Source: Burkholderiaceae bacterium (lineage in GTDB: Bacteria; Pseudomonadota; Gammaproteobacteria; Burkholderiales; Burkholderiaceae_C). Taken from it: 64,000 nucleotides of DNA. The notes under the pieces were generated by a model. That model saw only the letters and a program-made list of their open reading frames with translations. It did not search any database and was not told where the DNA came from. The stretch covers positions 40,288 through 104,287 of the forward strand of contig JAFMFB010000002.1 of NCBI GenBank assembly GCA_017856435.1. The letters are read 5' to 3'. Positions 21,938 to 32,029 of this stretch are shown here, one piece after another. Each line of letters begins with the position of its first letter. Within the stretch, counting starts at the first letter, position 1. Both the position numbers and the translations under genes were made by a program.

Positions 21938-23425
21938 ATGAGCGACTCACTCAGCTGGATTGCGGTTTTGCCCGAGATCATCCTGCTCGTGATGGCCTGT
22001 GCCATCATCCTGCTTGACCTGGGCGTCAAGAGCCGGCTGCGTTCAGCCACTCACATTGCCACTTTGCTGACCCTGGCTGCGGTGGCCGTACTTCAATACC
22101 TGTACGCCAGCAGTGAGGGAACGCTCTATGCCCTGGACAATATGGTGGTGAGTGACCCCATGGGCAACTGGCTCAAGATGTTTGCCACCCTGGCGGTCAT
22201 GGTGACGCTGGTCTATGCACGGCCTTACGCCGCTGAGCGCGACATGTTGCGTGGGGGCGAACTTTACTTCCTCAGCATGTTCTCGCTGCTTGGCATGTTC
22301 ATCATGATCTCGGGCAACAATTTCCTGATGATCTATCTGGGGCTGGAGTTGTTGACCCTGTCCAGTTATGTGTTGGTGGCCTTGCGACGCGACCATGTGC
22401 TAGCAACTGAAGCGGCCATGAAGTACTTCGTACTGGGCGCCATGGCCTCTGGTTTCCTTTTGTATGGACTGTCCATGGTCTATGGTGCCACTGGCTCCCT
22501 GGACATCTCCACCGTGCTGCGTGTCTGCATGAGCGGGCAGGTCAATTCACAGGTCCTGACGTTCGGCCTGGTGTTTGTGGTGGCTGGACTGGCCTTCAAG
22601 TTGGGAGTGGTGCCTTTTCACATGTGGGTCCCCGATGTTTACCAGGGGGCGCCCACTGCCGTCACCCTGATGCTGGGAGGGGCACCTAAGTTGGCGGCCT
22701 TTGCCATCTCCATACGGCTGCTGGTTGAGGCCTTGCTGCCGCTGGCATTTGACTGGCAGCAGATGCTGATGCTGCTCGCGATTGGTTCCCTGCTGGTGGG
22801 CAATCTCGCGGCCATCATGCAGGTCAACCTGAAAAGGATGCTGGCCTTTTCCACCATCGCGCAGATGGGCTTTGTCCTGCTCGGCCTGATGTCGGGTGTG
22901 GTGGGCGGCAACATCTTGTCAGCCGCCAATGCCTACAGCTCGGCCATGTTCTATGTTGTGACCTATGTGCTGACAACTCTGGCCACCTTCGGCGTTATCT
23001 TGCTCCTGGCAAGAGAAGGCTTTGAGAGTGAGGAAATTGCCGACTTTGCCGGGCTGAACCAGCGCAGTCCGCTATATGCAGCCATCATGGCGATCTGTCT
23101 ATTTTCTCTGGCTGGCATTCCACCCATGGTCGGCTTCTATGCCAAGCTGTCGGTTCTGCAGGCTCTGGTGACAACTGGCCACGCCTTGCATATTGGCCTG
23201 GCTGTCTATGCCGTGATCATGTCCCTGATCGGCGCCTTCTATTACCTGCGGGTGATCAAGGTCATGTATTTTGACCCGCCCATCACTGCCAGTGACATCG
23301 TCGCACCGACCGAGGTGCGGGTTGTGTTGTCAGTTAACGGCTTGCTGGTGCTGGTACTGGGCCTCTTGCCGGGTGGCTTGATGACGCTTTGTGCCAATGC
23401 GATTGTGCGCATGCTGGGGATCTGA
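21938..23425 (+). CDS. nuoN: NADH-quinone oxidoreductase subunit N
   Basis: LELLTLSSYVLVALRRDHVLATEAAMKYFVLGAMASGFLLYG; VPDVYQGAPTAVTLMLGGAPKLAAFA. Confidence 0.97.
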   Translation: MSDSLSWIAVLPEIILLVMACAIILLDLGVKSRLRSATHIATLLTLAAVAVLQYLYASSEGTLYALDNMVVSDPMGNWLKMFATLAVMVTLVYARPYAAERDMLRGGELYFLSMFSLLGMFIMISGNNFLMIYLGLELLTLSSYVLVALRRDHVLATEAAMKYFVLGAMASGFLLYGLSMVYGATGSLDISTVLRVCMSGQVNSQVLTFGLVFVVAGLAFKLGVVPFHMWVPDVYQGAPTAVTLMLGGAPKLAAFAISIRLLVEALLPLAFDWQQMLMLLAIGSLLVGNLAAIMQVNLKRMLAFSTIAQMGFVLLGLMSGVVGGNILSAANAYSSAMFYVVTYVLTTLATFGVILLLAREGFESEEIADFAGLNQRSPLYAAIMAICLFSLAGIPPMVGFYAKLSVLQALVTTGHALHIGLAVYAVIMSLIGAFYYLRVIKVMYFDPPITASDIVAPTEVRVVLSVNGLLVLVLGLLPGGLMTLCANAIVRMLGI

Positions 23426-23733
23426 TGAATGGCTCCATGGGCGCCTCCGCCTGGCTGGTCATCCTGCTGGCATTGATTGCTGCCAACCTGCCTTTTCTGA
23501 CGACCCGATTATTTGCCGTATGGCCACTCAGGTTTGAAAAAAATCTGGCCATGCGACTCGGTGAACTGGTTGTCGCCTACTTTCTGGTGGGAGCCATTGC
23601 CTTGTTGCTGGAAAAGCAGGCTGGCCAAATTGCACCGCAGGGCTGGGAGTTTTATGCCATCACTGCAGCCTTGTTCATAACCCTTGCCTTCCCTGGGTTT
23701 GTCTGGCGCTATCTGTACCGGCGCCATGGCTGA
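23425..23733 (+). CDS. DUF2818 family membrane protein at end of nuo operon
   Basis: MNGSMGASAWLVILLALIAANLPFLTTRLFAVWPLRFEKNLAMRLGELVVAYFLVGAIALLLEKQAGQIAPQGWEFY; start overlaps nuoN stop. Confidence 0.88.
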   Translation: MNGSMGASAWLVILLALIAANLPFLTTRLFAVWPLRFEKNLAMRLGELVVAYFLVGAIALLLEKQAGQIAPQGWEFYAITAALFITLAFPGFVWRYLYRRHG

Positions 23734-24322
23734 AGCCAATCACCATCTGGTTGAAACCCGATTGAGCAGCACGGAATTGCTGCATGGCCATTTTCTGCAT
23801 GCCTTTCGCGACGCCGTGCGCCTGCCTGACGGGACCCACGCCATCCGCGAATTCATTCGTCATCCAGGCGCCGCCATGATCATCCCCCTGATGGCGGATG
23901 AGAAAGGGCAATTGAGGGTGGTTCTCGAAAAGCAATTCCGTTATCCGGTTGGCCAGGTGATGATTGAATTCCCGGCCGGCAAGCTGGATGCGGGTGAAGA
24001 CGTTCTGAAGTGTGCTCGGCGTGAGCTCCTGGAGGAGACAGGCTATCAGGCCAAGGAGTGGGCCCGGGCGGGTGTGTTGCACCCGGTGATTTCCTATTCC
24101 ACCGAATACATTGAAGTCTGGTTTGCCAGAGGACTGGTTGGTGGGCAGCAGAAACTTGATGCCGGCGAATTTCTGGAAGTCTTCAGCGCGACCCCTGATG
24201 AAGTCATGGCTTGGTGCTTTGATGGAACCATTACCGATGCCAAGACACTGACCGGGGCCTTGTGGCTGCAAAATGTCCTGGCTGGCAAGTGGTTACTTGA
24301 CTGGCAGATAATCGAGCCATGA
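23726..24322 (+). CDS. NUDIX hydrolase, ADP-ribose pyrophosphatase type
   Basis: Nudix box GKLDAGEDVLKCARRELLEETGY; start trimmed to ATG 23726. Confidence 0.92.
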   Translation: MAEANHHLVETRLSSTELLHGHFLHAFRDAVRLPDGTHAIREFIRHPGAAMIIPLMADEKGQLRVVLEKQFRYPVGQVMIEFPAGKLDAGEDVLKCARRELLEETGYQAKEWARAGVLHPVISYSTEYIEVWFARGLVGGQQKLDAGEFLEVFSATPDEVMAWCFDGTITDAKTLTGALWLQNVLAGKWLLDWQIIEP

Positions 24323-24783
24323 AAGTGCTCAATTTGCAATGCCCGGATGCCCACCAGTTTGAGGGCTGGTTTGCCTCTGAGCTGGATTACGAAGAGCAAT
24401 TGCAGCAGGGCTTGCTTGAGTGCCCGATGTGCGGGGCGCACAAGGTGCACAAATTACCCAGTGCACCACGCCTCAACCTGGGAGCCGTCAGCACGCCCCC
24501 CCCTGATGCAAAGCAAACAACGGAACCCTCGACCGTGGTGAATAAGGAAACCGAGCAAGCCCTGCAGGCAGCCTGGTTGCAGGTGACCCGCCAAATTCTG
24601 GCGCAGACCGAAGATGTCGGAGCCCGTTTTGCAGATGAGGCGCGTCGGATGCACTATGGGGAAACAGAGGAACGAGGAATCCGTGGGCAGGCCTCTCGTG
24701 AAGAGACAGATGCCTTGCGTGAAGAAGGCATCAAAGTCATGCCGCTCGTGTTGCCCGATGCCCTCAAAGGGCCTTTGCACTGA
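24319..24783 (+). CDS. DUF1178 family protein
   Basis: MKVLNLQCPDAHQFEGWFASELDYEEQLQQGLLECPMCGAHKVHKLPSAPRLN. Confidence 0.9.
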   Translation: MKVLNLQCPDAHQFEGWFASELDYEEQLQQGLLECPMCGAHKVHKLPSAPRLNLGAVSTPPPDAKQTTEPSTVVNKETEQALQAAWLQVTRQILAQTEDVGARFADEARRMHYGETEERGIRGQASREETDALREEGIKVMPLVLPDALKGPLH

Positions 24784-24822
24784 CATTGGCCTGAAACGCC
24801 CTAACTTTGCTCGAGGTCTGTC

Positions 24823-25791
24823 GTGATGGTTGACTTGCCCACTTTTTCTGACGTTGAGGCAGCAGCTGAGCGTCTTCGGGGTGTGGCTCATATCACCCCC
24901 GTAATGCGTTCTCAGACCCTGGATCATCGTCTGGGTGCCAAAGTTGTTTTCAAGTGCGAGAACCTTCAGCGCATGGGGGCCTTCAAATTCCGGGGTGCCT
25001 ACAACGCCTTGTCGCGCTTTGATGCCACGCAGCGCAAGGCGGGCGTGATTACTTTTTCCTCTGGCAACCACGCACAGGCCATCGCGCTGTCGGCCAAACT
25101 TTTGGACATGCCTGCAGTAATTGTGATGCCCGAGGACGCACCTCAGGCTAAATTGGCGGCGACCCGGGCTTATGGCGCCGAGGTCGTGATGTATGACCGT
25201 TACAAGCAGGACCGCGAAGCCTTAACCCGGGATTTGGCACAACTGCGGGGCTTGACCCTGATCCCTCCTTATGATCACCCGGATGTCATTGCGGGTCAGG
25301 GAACCGCTGCGCTTGAACTGATCCAGCAGGCCGGTGAGCTTGATGTGCTGCTGGTCCCGCTGGGCGGTGGTGGTCTGTTGTCGGGATCGGCACTTGCAGC
25401 CCGTGCGACTTCTCCCCAGTGCAAGATCTATGGGGTTGAGCCCGAAGCGGGCAATGATGGACAGCAGTCCTTGCGTGCTGGACAGATCGTTCACATTCAG
25501 ACGCCGCAGACCATTGCCGATGGAGCGCAAACCCAGCATCTTGGGCAATATACCTTTGGAGTGATACAGCGCGATGTGACCGACATCCTGACAGCTTCCG
25601 ACCAGCAACTCATTGAAGCCATGCAATTTTTTGCAGAGCGCATGAAGATCGTGGTCGAACCTACCGGATGTCTGGGGCTGGCTGCAGCCTGTCACGCCCA
25701 GCAGAGCTTGTCAGGCTTGCGCGTCGGGGTGATCATCAGCGGCGGCAATGTCGACATGCGCCGCTTTGGCCAATGGCTGACGCAGGCCTGA
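24823..25791 (+). CDS. Threonine/serine dehydratase (PLP, threonine ammonia-lyase-like)
   Basis: FKCENLQRMGAFKFRGAYNAL, SSGNHAQAIALSAKLL, PLGGGGLLSG. GTG 24823 or ATG 24826 start. Confidence 0.93.
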   Translation: MMVDLPTFSDVEAAAERLRGVAHITPVMRSQTLDHRLGAKVVFKCENLQRMGAFKFRGAYNALSRFDATQRKAGVITFSSGNHAQAIALSAKLLDMPAVIVMPEDAPQAKLAATRAYGAEVVMYDRYKQDREALTRDLAQLRGLTLIPPYDHPDVIAGQGTAALELIQQAGELDVLLVPLGGGGLLSGSALAARATSPQCKIYGVEPEAGNDGQQSLRAGQIVHIQTPQTIADGAQTQHLGQYTFGVIQRDVTDILTASDQQLIEAMQFFAERMKIVVEPTGCLGLAAACHAQQSLSGLRVGVIISGGNVDMRRFGQWLTQA

Positions 25792-25933
25792 ACAGCGCAA
25801 GATGGCGGCCTGACGCACAGGTTTGATGCCCAGGCTTATTGCATTTCCAGCGCAGGGCGTCCCCATTACTGATGGCAAGCTTGTGATGGGTTCCCCGTCA
25901 GCTTGATACAGGTCAAACCGCCTTTTTTTGTGA

Positions 25934-25962
25934 CTTGAAAACCTGCTCTGTGTCCGCATCAT
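25934..25962 (+). promoter_or_regulatory. Sigma32 (heat-shock)-like promoter upstream of hsp20
   Basis: CTTGAA (25934-25939), 14-nt spacer, CCGCATCAT (25954-25962), compared with the sigma32 consensus CTTGAA-N13-15-CCCCATNT. Confidence 0.65.
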
Positions 25963-26033
25963 GTTGACCTCCCGGTGACGAATGGCCATGGGGGTCATGG
26001 TCAGGTACCCGGGTTGATTCAAAGGAGGTTGAA

Positions 26034-26462
26034 ATGAGCTCACTGATCCGTCGTGGTGGTTTGTTCGATGATTTTTTTCGTGATTTTTCCCCTGGTTTTT
26101 ATGTCCGGCCTTTACATGGCGAGCCGCTGCCTGAGCCAGACAAGATCAAAGTGGATGTAAGCGAGAACGGAAATAGCTTTACGGTGCTGGCTGAAATTCC
26201 TGGTGTCAAAAAAGATGACATTCAGGTTTCAATCGACGGCAACATGGTCACCGTGAGTGCTGAAGTTAAGCAACAGGACACGCAAACTGGCGATGACAAA
26301 GTGTTGCGAAATGAACGCTACTACGGTTCGGTCTCGCGCTCCTTTTCATTGCCGCAGGACGTAGATGCTGCGCACGCCAAGGCAAAGTGTGACAACGGGG
26401 TGCTCACATTGACCCTGCCTAAAAAAGGCAACGGTGCGGCACAACGACTGAGGATTGACTAA
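26034..26462 (+). CDS. Hsp20/alpha-crystallin family small heat-shock protein
   Basis: VDVSENGNSFTVLAEIPGVKKDDIQVSIDGNMVTVSAEVK...SFSLPQDVDAAHAKAKCDNGVLTLTLPKK. Confidence 0.96.
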   Translation: MSSLIRRGGLFDDFFRDFSPGFYVRPLHGEPLPEPDKIKVDVSENGNSFTVLAEIPGVKKDDIQVSIDGNMVTVSAEVKQQDTQTGDDKVLRNERYYGSVSRSFSLPQDVDAAHAKAKCDNGVLTLTLPKKGNGAAQRLRID

Positions 26463-26466
26463 GCCG

Positions 26467-27429
26467 TCAACTGGAACTTGCTGCGCGCGCCAGAGCCAAT
26501 ACCCTGGGGATGGCGTCAGACTGGTCACAGTCAACCCTGAGCCGTTCTGGCATTGAGCGTAGCCAGGTGATCTGGCGCTTGGCCAGCTGTCGGGTGGCAA
26601 AGACGCCACGATCACGCAGTTCGCTTATGGGAATTTTTCCTTCGAGCGCCTCCCAGGCCTGGCGATAACCCACACAGCGCATGGCGGGCATGTCAGCTGA
26701 CAAGTCTGGGCGGGCCTTGAGTGCCCGCACCTCATCCAGAAAACCCATGGCCAGCATGGCATCAAAGCGTTCAGCAATTCTGTCGTGCAGCCAGGGGCGG
26801 TTCTGGGGCTCCAGCGAGATGAGTGTGATGGCGGTGTCAGAGCCTGATTGCGTTGCACGTTGACCGTGCAGCTTGGACAACGGCTGACCAGTCACCCGAT
26901 AGACCTCCAGTGCGCGCTGGATTCTCTGGGAATCCGCAGGCGCAAGCCGCTCTGCAGTAGTTGGATCGATCCGTGACAACTCTGCGTACAGGTATGCCCA
27001 GCCATGCTCGCGCGCCTGCATCTCAATTTCGGCCCTGACCTGGGGATTGGCTGGGGGCATCTCGTCCAGCCCAACCAGCAGGGATTTCAGATAAAGCATG
27101 GTTCCTCCGACCAGCAGGGGCAAGCGGTCGCGGCCTTGGATTTCGCCGATCAGACGACCTGCATCGCGCACAAAGCTGGCGGCACTGTAGGCTTGGGCGG
27201 GATCGAGGATGTCGATCAGGTGATGGGGCACGCTGGCACGTTCTGAAAGGCTTGGCTTGGCGGTTCCAATGTCCATGCCGCGATAAACCAGGGCTGAGTC
27301 AACGCTGATGATTTCCACCGGCATTGCCTGGGCAATGGCCAGTGCAGCCGCTGTTTTGCCACAAGCCGTTGGCCCGGTCAGCGCGATCACGGGTTTGCCC
27401 CATGCGCTAGGACTGGTCAATGTGTCCAT
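26467..27429 (-). CDS. miaA: tRNA dimethylallyltransferase
   Basis: [51 protein letters not shown]. Confidence 0.97.
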   Translation of the reverse strand: MDTLTSPSAWGKPVIALTGPTACGKTAAALAIAQAMPVEIISVDSALVYRGMDIGTAKPSLSERASVPHHLIDILDPAQAYSAASFVRDAGRLIGEIQGRDRLPLLVGGTMLYLKSLLVGLDEMPPANPQVRAEIEMQAREHGWAYLYAELSRIDPTTAERLAPADSQRIQRALEVYRVTGQPLSKLHGQRATQSGSDTAITLISLEPQNRPWLHDRIAERFDAMLAMGFLDEVRALKARPDLSADMPAMRCVGYRQAWEALEGKIPISELRDRGVFATRQLAKRQITWLRSMPERLRVDCDQSDAIPRVLALARAASSS

Positions 27430-28597
27430 ACCGTTGCATGAGGGTCCAGGCGGTCAGGGCAGTTAGAAACCCCCAGAACCAGATGCCATAAGCCAGATGC
27501 TTCACTTCAATTTGTCCCTGGGCGCCAAGCCAGGCCCCCATGGCAAAAGCCACCAGCATCATGAAAAAACCATTAAGCGCGGTGGCCGTGCCAGCGGCCT
27601 GTGGAAAGGGGGCTATGGATCCCATTTGCGAACATGGCTGGTGAACACCGTGGGCAATCATGAAAAGATAGACAGGTACCATGATGGCCCATCCTTCATG
27701 TAGATCGACCATGGCGCTGACACCCAGCATCGTGCCACCGGCCAGGGAGATTGCGCCAGCAAACGCCACACTGCGTCGCAGGCCAAACCTTGGGAGAAGC
27801 ATGCGACAGACCACGGTACCCAGAATATAGGACAGGGGCATGGTGAACATCACCATGCCATATTCGGTGCGGCTCAGGCCCAGCGTCTGAATGAATACAA
27901 AGGAGGAGGTGGCCAGGAAAGTAAACAGCCCGCCAAAGGTGGTTGCCGAAAGAATCGTACAGGACCAGAAAGTTGGGTGCCTCAGGATCTGGCGCCAGCT
28001 TGACCACAGGCCAGATACCTTGAGGGCATCAAGCTTGGGGTGAACCAGACTTTCCTTCAGGCGAAAAAACAACAGCCCGTAAGTGACGGCACCAAATACA
28101 GCCAAAGCCAGCAGGGCGGCCCGCCAACTGATGGTTTCGCTCAGCATGCCTCCTACAGGTGCGCAAAGACAGGCCAGGATGCCCAGCCCTGTCAGCCCTT
28201 TGGACATGACGCGGGTTCCATCGGTCACTGAATAGAGGTCGCGCACAATTGCACGCGCGCCCATCACGGCCGCGCCCAGGGCCGCCCCCTGAACCATCCG
28301 TGCGATCAGCAAGATCCCGATAGTGGGGGCCAAGGCGCTGGCCAGGGCTGCAAGCACGTAGCTTCCCATGCCCCACAACAGAATGGGGCGGCGGCCGTAG
28401 CGGTCTGAAAGTGGCCCCCATGCCATCTGCGAAACCCCGAATGACAGCAACAAGGCGGTCAGCGTCAACTGGGTCTGCGACATCGAGGACGACAAGTCGC
28501 GGGAAAGGTCGGGCAGGGCCGGCAGATAGAGGTCCGTTGTGACGGGCTGCAGGCCTAGCAGCAGGGAAATCACAAGAACGACCAGGGAGGAGGGCAT
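27407..28597 (-). CDS. MFS transporter, Bcr/CflA drug-resistance family
   Basis: [74 protein letters not shown]; start trimmed to 28597. Confidence 0.92.
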   Translation of the reverse strand: MPSSLVVLVISLLLGLQPVTTDLYLPALPDLSRDLSSSMSQTQLTLTALLLSFGVSQMAWGPLSDRYGRRPILLWGMGSYVLAALASALAPTIGILLIARMVQGAALGAAVMGARAIVRDLYSVTDGTRVMSKGLTGLGILACLCAPVGGMLSETISWRAALLALAVFGAVTYGLLFFRLKESLVHPKLDALKVSGLWSSWRQILRHPTFWSCTILSATTFGGLFTFLATSSFVFIQTLGLSRTEYGMVMFTMPLSYILGTVVCRMLLPRFGLRRSVAFAGAISLAGGTMLGVSAMVDLHEGWAIMVPVYLFMIAHGVHQPCSQMGSIAPFPQAAGTATALNGFFMMLVAFAMGAWLGAQGQIEVKHLAYGIWFWGFLTALTAWTLMQRYGHIDQS

Positions 28598-29484
28598 CAG
28601 TGCTCCTCGGCAGGTGTGTCGGGGATGGCGCGTTCTCGCAGGACCGTGGCGCCCACACCGCTGGCGATGATCAAAGCCATACCCATCCAACTGATCAGGG
28701 GGATGTTGTCGTCAAACAGGATCAGACTGAAGAAAGCCCCAAAAACAATACCACTGTATTGCAGACTGGCCACGACCAGCGTATGCCCTCGGCTGTAAGC
28801 TCGCGTCATGCACCATTGCCCCAGTGATGCCAGCAATCCAATCGGCACGATCCAGATGGCTGCCTGCCACGAGATTGCCTCCAGCGGGGTAAAGCCAGTG
28901 AATGCCACGCCGATCAGGCCGACAAGCGCGGTGCCGATGGAAAAGTAAAAAACAGTTCGTTCCACCGGTTCGCCGATCCTGGCCAGGGCCGTGACTTGCA
29001 CATAAGCCAGTGCAGCGCTGACACCGGAGAGCATGCCAATCAGACCCGCAAAAAGCTGGTTTTGATCGATTGTGGGACGCAGGGTCAACACTACGCCGAC
29101 AAATCCGAGCAAGACCGTCGTCAACAGGGGGCCCTGCCTTTCAAGCCTGCCGTAGAGCAGTGTCCCGCCCACAATGAAGGCTGCGACCCAGATCCCGCTC
29201 ATGTAGTTCATGGTCAAAGCGGTGGCCAACGGGAGATGCGCAATGGCATAGAACCAGGTTGCCAGCGCAGTACCTCCGGCCACGCTTCGCCAGGCATGCA
29301 TGGCGGGCACCGGGGTTTTGAGCGCCGTGCCGCGCAGACGCAGTGCCCAGCCCACAAGAACAACACTGACTAGCCCCCGGTACAGAACCAGTTCCATGGG
29401 GTCAAAGTCTGCTGAAGCGAACTTGACGCCCACACCCATGGTGGCGAAGAAAAAGGCACCAATAACCATCCAGAGGGCTTGCAT
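28597..29484 (-). CDS. DMT (EamA) family transporter
   Basis: 10-TM EamA repeat protein, MQALWMVIGAFFFATMGVGVKFASADFDPMELVLYRGLVSVV. Confidence 0.92.
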   Translation of the reverse strand: MQALWMVIGAFFFATMGVGVKFASADFDPMELVLYRGLVSVVLVGWALRLRGTALKTPVPAMHAWRSVAGGTALATWFYAIAHLPLATALTMNYMSGIWVAAFIVGGTLLYGRLERQGPLLTTVLLGFVGVVLTLRPTIDQNQLFAGLIGMLSGVSAALAYVQVTALARIGEPVERTVFYFSIGTALVGLIGVAFTGFTPLEAISWQAAIWIVPIGLLASLGQWCMTRAYSRGHTLVVASLQYSGIVFGAFFSLILFDDNIPLISWMGMALIIASGVGATVLRERAIPDTPAEEH

Positions 29485-29574
29485 AGGTTGCTATCCCGAT
29501 GAATTCCATCGGGCCGGGTATTTAATGGGTTGGAATAGCCCGGTTGGGGCCTTATGGTGATTGTTGTTCCGGGC

Positions 29575-30696
29575 TCATAGCCCCATCTGGCGTCGGTACC
29601 ATTCATGAAAGTGCTGCATGCCATCTTCCATTGGGCTCTGGTAGGGACCGACTTCATTATCCCCGCGTAGAAGGAGGGCCTTGCGCCCGGCATCCATTCG
29701 CTCGGCAATTTCGTCGTCTTCGGTGCAGGTCTCCATGTAGGCCGCTTGTTGCGCCTGAACAAAATCACGCTCAAAAGCGCTTATCTCCTCGGGGTAGTAG
29801 AACTCCACGAGGTTCAGGGTCTTTTGCGGCCCCATGGGATGCAGGGTAGAGACCGTCAGAACGTGGGGATACCACTCAACCATGATATGGGGATAGTAGG
29901 TCAGCCAGATGGCGCCCCGTTCGGGCAATTTGCCGTCACGGTATTTCAGCAAGGCCTCATGCCAGCGCTGATAGGTGGCCGATCCTGGCTGACCGAATGC
30001 GCGCGAGACCCCAACGCTTTGAACTGAATAGTTGTCCTTGAATTCCCACTGCAGGTCTTCGCAGGTGACAAAGTTTCCCAGGCCAGGATGGAATGGGGCC
30101 ACATGGTAGTCCTCCAGGTAAACCTCGATGAAGGTTTTCCAGTTGTAGTTGCATTCATGCATTTCTACCTTGTCCAGGGTAAAACCTGAAAAATCAAGCT
30201 CCGGAAGCGGCCCCATGCCCTCCAGATCGCCCAGAATGTCGCGTCCGTTGTCCTCGAAGAGCAGACCATTCCACTCTCGAAGAGGGTAATTGTTCAAGTT
30301 CAGGCAGGGATCATTGGCAAAGTGGGGGGCGCCCAATAGCTGACCCTGGGCGGAGTAAGTCCAGCGGTGCAACGGGCAGACGATATGTCCGCCGGAGCTT
30401 CCAGCTTGGGTGTCATGGAGTGAGCCCCTGCCTTGCAACATGACCGCCTGGCGGTGCCGGCAAATGTTCGAAATCAGCGCAACACCCTGCTCGGTGCGGA
30501 CCAGGGCGCGCCCCTGCTGTTCCTGGGGTAGGACGTAATAGTCACCAGGGTTGGGCACACTGAGCGCATGACCGACATAGCGTGGCCCGCGCTGAAAAAT
30601 TAGCGCCATCTCGCGCTCGTAAAGCGCCTGGTCAAAATAGCTCGAGACGGGTAGTTGGCTATGCGCCTGCTGCAGTTGAAGACTTAAATCAGACAT
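29575..30696 (-). CDS. Aromatic ring-hydroxylating dioxygenase alpha subunit (Rieske + mononuclear Fe)
   Basis: Rieske CRHRQAVMLQGRG...CPLHRWTYSAQGQLLG; Fe site NWKTFIEVYLEDYHVAPFHPGL. Confidence 0.93.
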   Translation of the reverse strand: MSDLSLQLQQAHSQLPVSSYFDQALYEREMALIFQRGPRYVGHALSVPNPGDYYVLPQEQQGRALVRTEQGVALISNICRHRQAVMLQGRGSLHDTQAGSSGGHIVCPLHRWTYSAQGQLLGAPHFANDPCLNLNNYPLREWNGLLFEDNGRDILGDLEGMGPLPELDFSGFTLDKVEMHECNYNWKTFIEVYLEDYHVAPFHPGLGNFVTCEDLQWEFKDNYSVQSVGVSRAFGQPGSATYQRWHEALLKYRDGKLPERGAIWLTYYPHIMVEWYPHVLTVSTLHPMGPQKTLNLVEFYYPEEISAFERDFVQAQQAAYMETCTEDDEIAERMDAGRKALLLRGDNEVGPYQSPMEDGMQHFHEWYRRQMGL

Positions 30697-30856
30697 ATCC
30701 TCTGACCTAAAGACCCCCCACAGGGAGATGCTGGAAAAACCCCATCAGACTGGTTCATGACAAAACGCTGACCCAGGTACTGAATGGGAATACATACGTT
30801 GGAAGGAAGGATTGTACCCGGGGCGGCTAAAATTACCGGCTCAACGAGCCATTTTT

Positions 30857-31099
30857 ATGCCCAGATCCACTCCTGCCCAAACGCCATCCGTCCAGCCAGC
30901 CAGTTATGAAGAGGCCTTGGCTGAACTTGAGCAGTTGGTCGGTCGGCTGGAATCTGGCGATATGCCCCTGGAGCAGCTGCTTAGCGGCTATCAACGGGGT
31001 GCTGAATTACTCAAGTATTGCCAGCAAAAACTCGAAGCTGTCGAGTCTCAGATCAAGGTGCTTGATCAGGGCTTGCTCAAATCATGGACACCCGAGTGA
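30857..31099 (+). CDS. xseB: Exodeoxyribonuclease VII small subunit
   Basis: [55 protein letters not shown]. Confidence 0.95.
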   Translation: MPRSTPAQTPSVQPASYEEALAELEQLVGRLESGDMPLEQLLSGYQRGAELLKYCQQKLEAVESQIKVLDQGLLKSWTPE

Positions 31100-31995
31100 A
31101 GGTTGAATCCTTGTTCGATCTAGACCTTTGGAGTGCTCAGAAGCTGAGCCTGGTCGAGCAGGCGCTCGACCGTTGGGTGGGCCAGTCTGCCCCTGCAAGT
31201 CTGACCCAGCCCATGCGCTACGCTGTTTTGGATGGTGGCAAACGCCTGCGCCCCATGCTGGTTCTGGCAAGCAGCGAAGCCATTGGCGGCAATCCCAGGG
31301 CTGCCTTGCGGGCTGCCTGTGCCACCGAACTGATCCATGCCTATTCCCTGGTGCACGACGACATGCCTTGCATGGACAATGATGTCCTGCGGCGTGGAAA
31401 GCCCACAGTGCATGTGAAATTTGGTCAGGCCTCTGCGCTGCTGGCTGGCGATGCCCTGCAGGCATTGGCTTTTGAGTTGTTGACCCCCGCAGACGATGAC
31501 CTGCCTGAATCCATGCAGGCGACGTTATGCCGACTGCTGGCGCGGGCTGCGGGTGCCCAGGGCATGGCCGGTGGCCAGGCCATTGATCTGCAGAGCGTTG
31601 GGGTCAGACTTGAAGAGCCGCAATTGCGTCATATGCACCAGCTCAAAACAGGCGCCTTGTTGCAGGCCTCGGTACTGATGGGTGCTGCAACCGGGCATGC
31701 GGAGCCGTCAGCCTATCGGGCTCTGGGTGACTATGGCGCGGCCATCGGGCTGGCCTTTCAGGTGGTGGATGACATTCTGGACGTTACCGCTGACTCGATC
31801 ACGCTAGGCAAAACTGCTGGCAAGGACGCAGAACAGGACAAGCCGACCTATGTGTCTATCCTGGGGCTGGAACGTTCTCGTGGCTACGCCAAGTCCCTGC
31901 ATGCGCAGTCAGTGTCTGCCCTCAAGGAATCAGGTCTGGGCAATTGCGATGCCTTGTATGCCCTTGCCGATATGATCATCGAGCGTGCCTACTGA
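31084..31995 (+). CDS. ispA: Polyprenyl (farnesyl/geranyl) diphosphate synthase
   Basis: First Asp-rich motif [10 protein letters not shown], second VVDDILD; xseB-ispA-dxs order. Confidence 0.95.
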   Translation: MDTRVKVESLFDLDLWSAQKLSLVEQALDRWVGQSAPASLTQPMRYAVLDGGKRLRPMLVLASSEAIGGNPRAALRAACATELIHAYSLVHDDMPCMDNDVLRRGKPTVHVKFGQASALLAGDALQALAFELLTPADDDLPESMQATLCRLLARAAGAQGMAGGQAIDLQSVGVRLEEPQLRHMHQLKTGALLQASVLMGAATGHAEPSAYRALGDYGAAIGLAFQVVDDILDVTADSITLGKTAGKDAEQDKPTYVSILGLERSRGYAKSLHAQSVSALKESGLGNCDALYALADMIIERAY

Positions 31996-32029
31996 ACCGG
32001 GTGCATTCGAATCCGGTACATTCTTCCCT

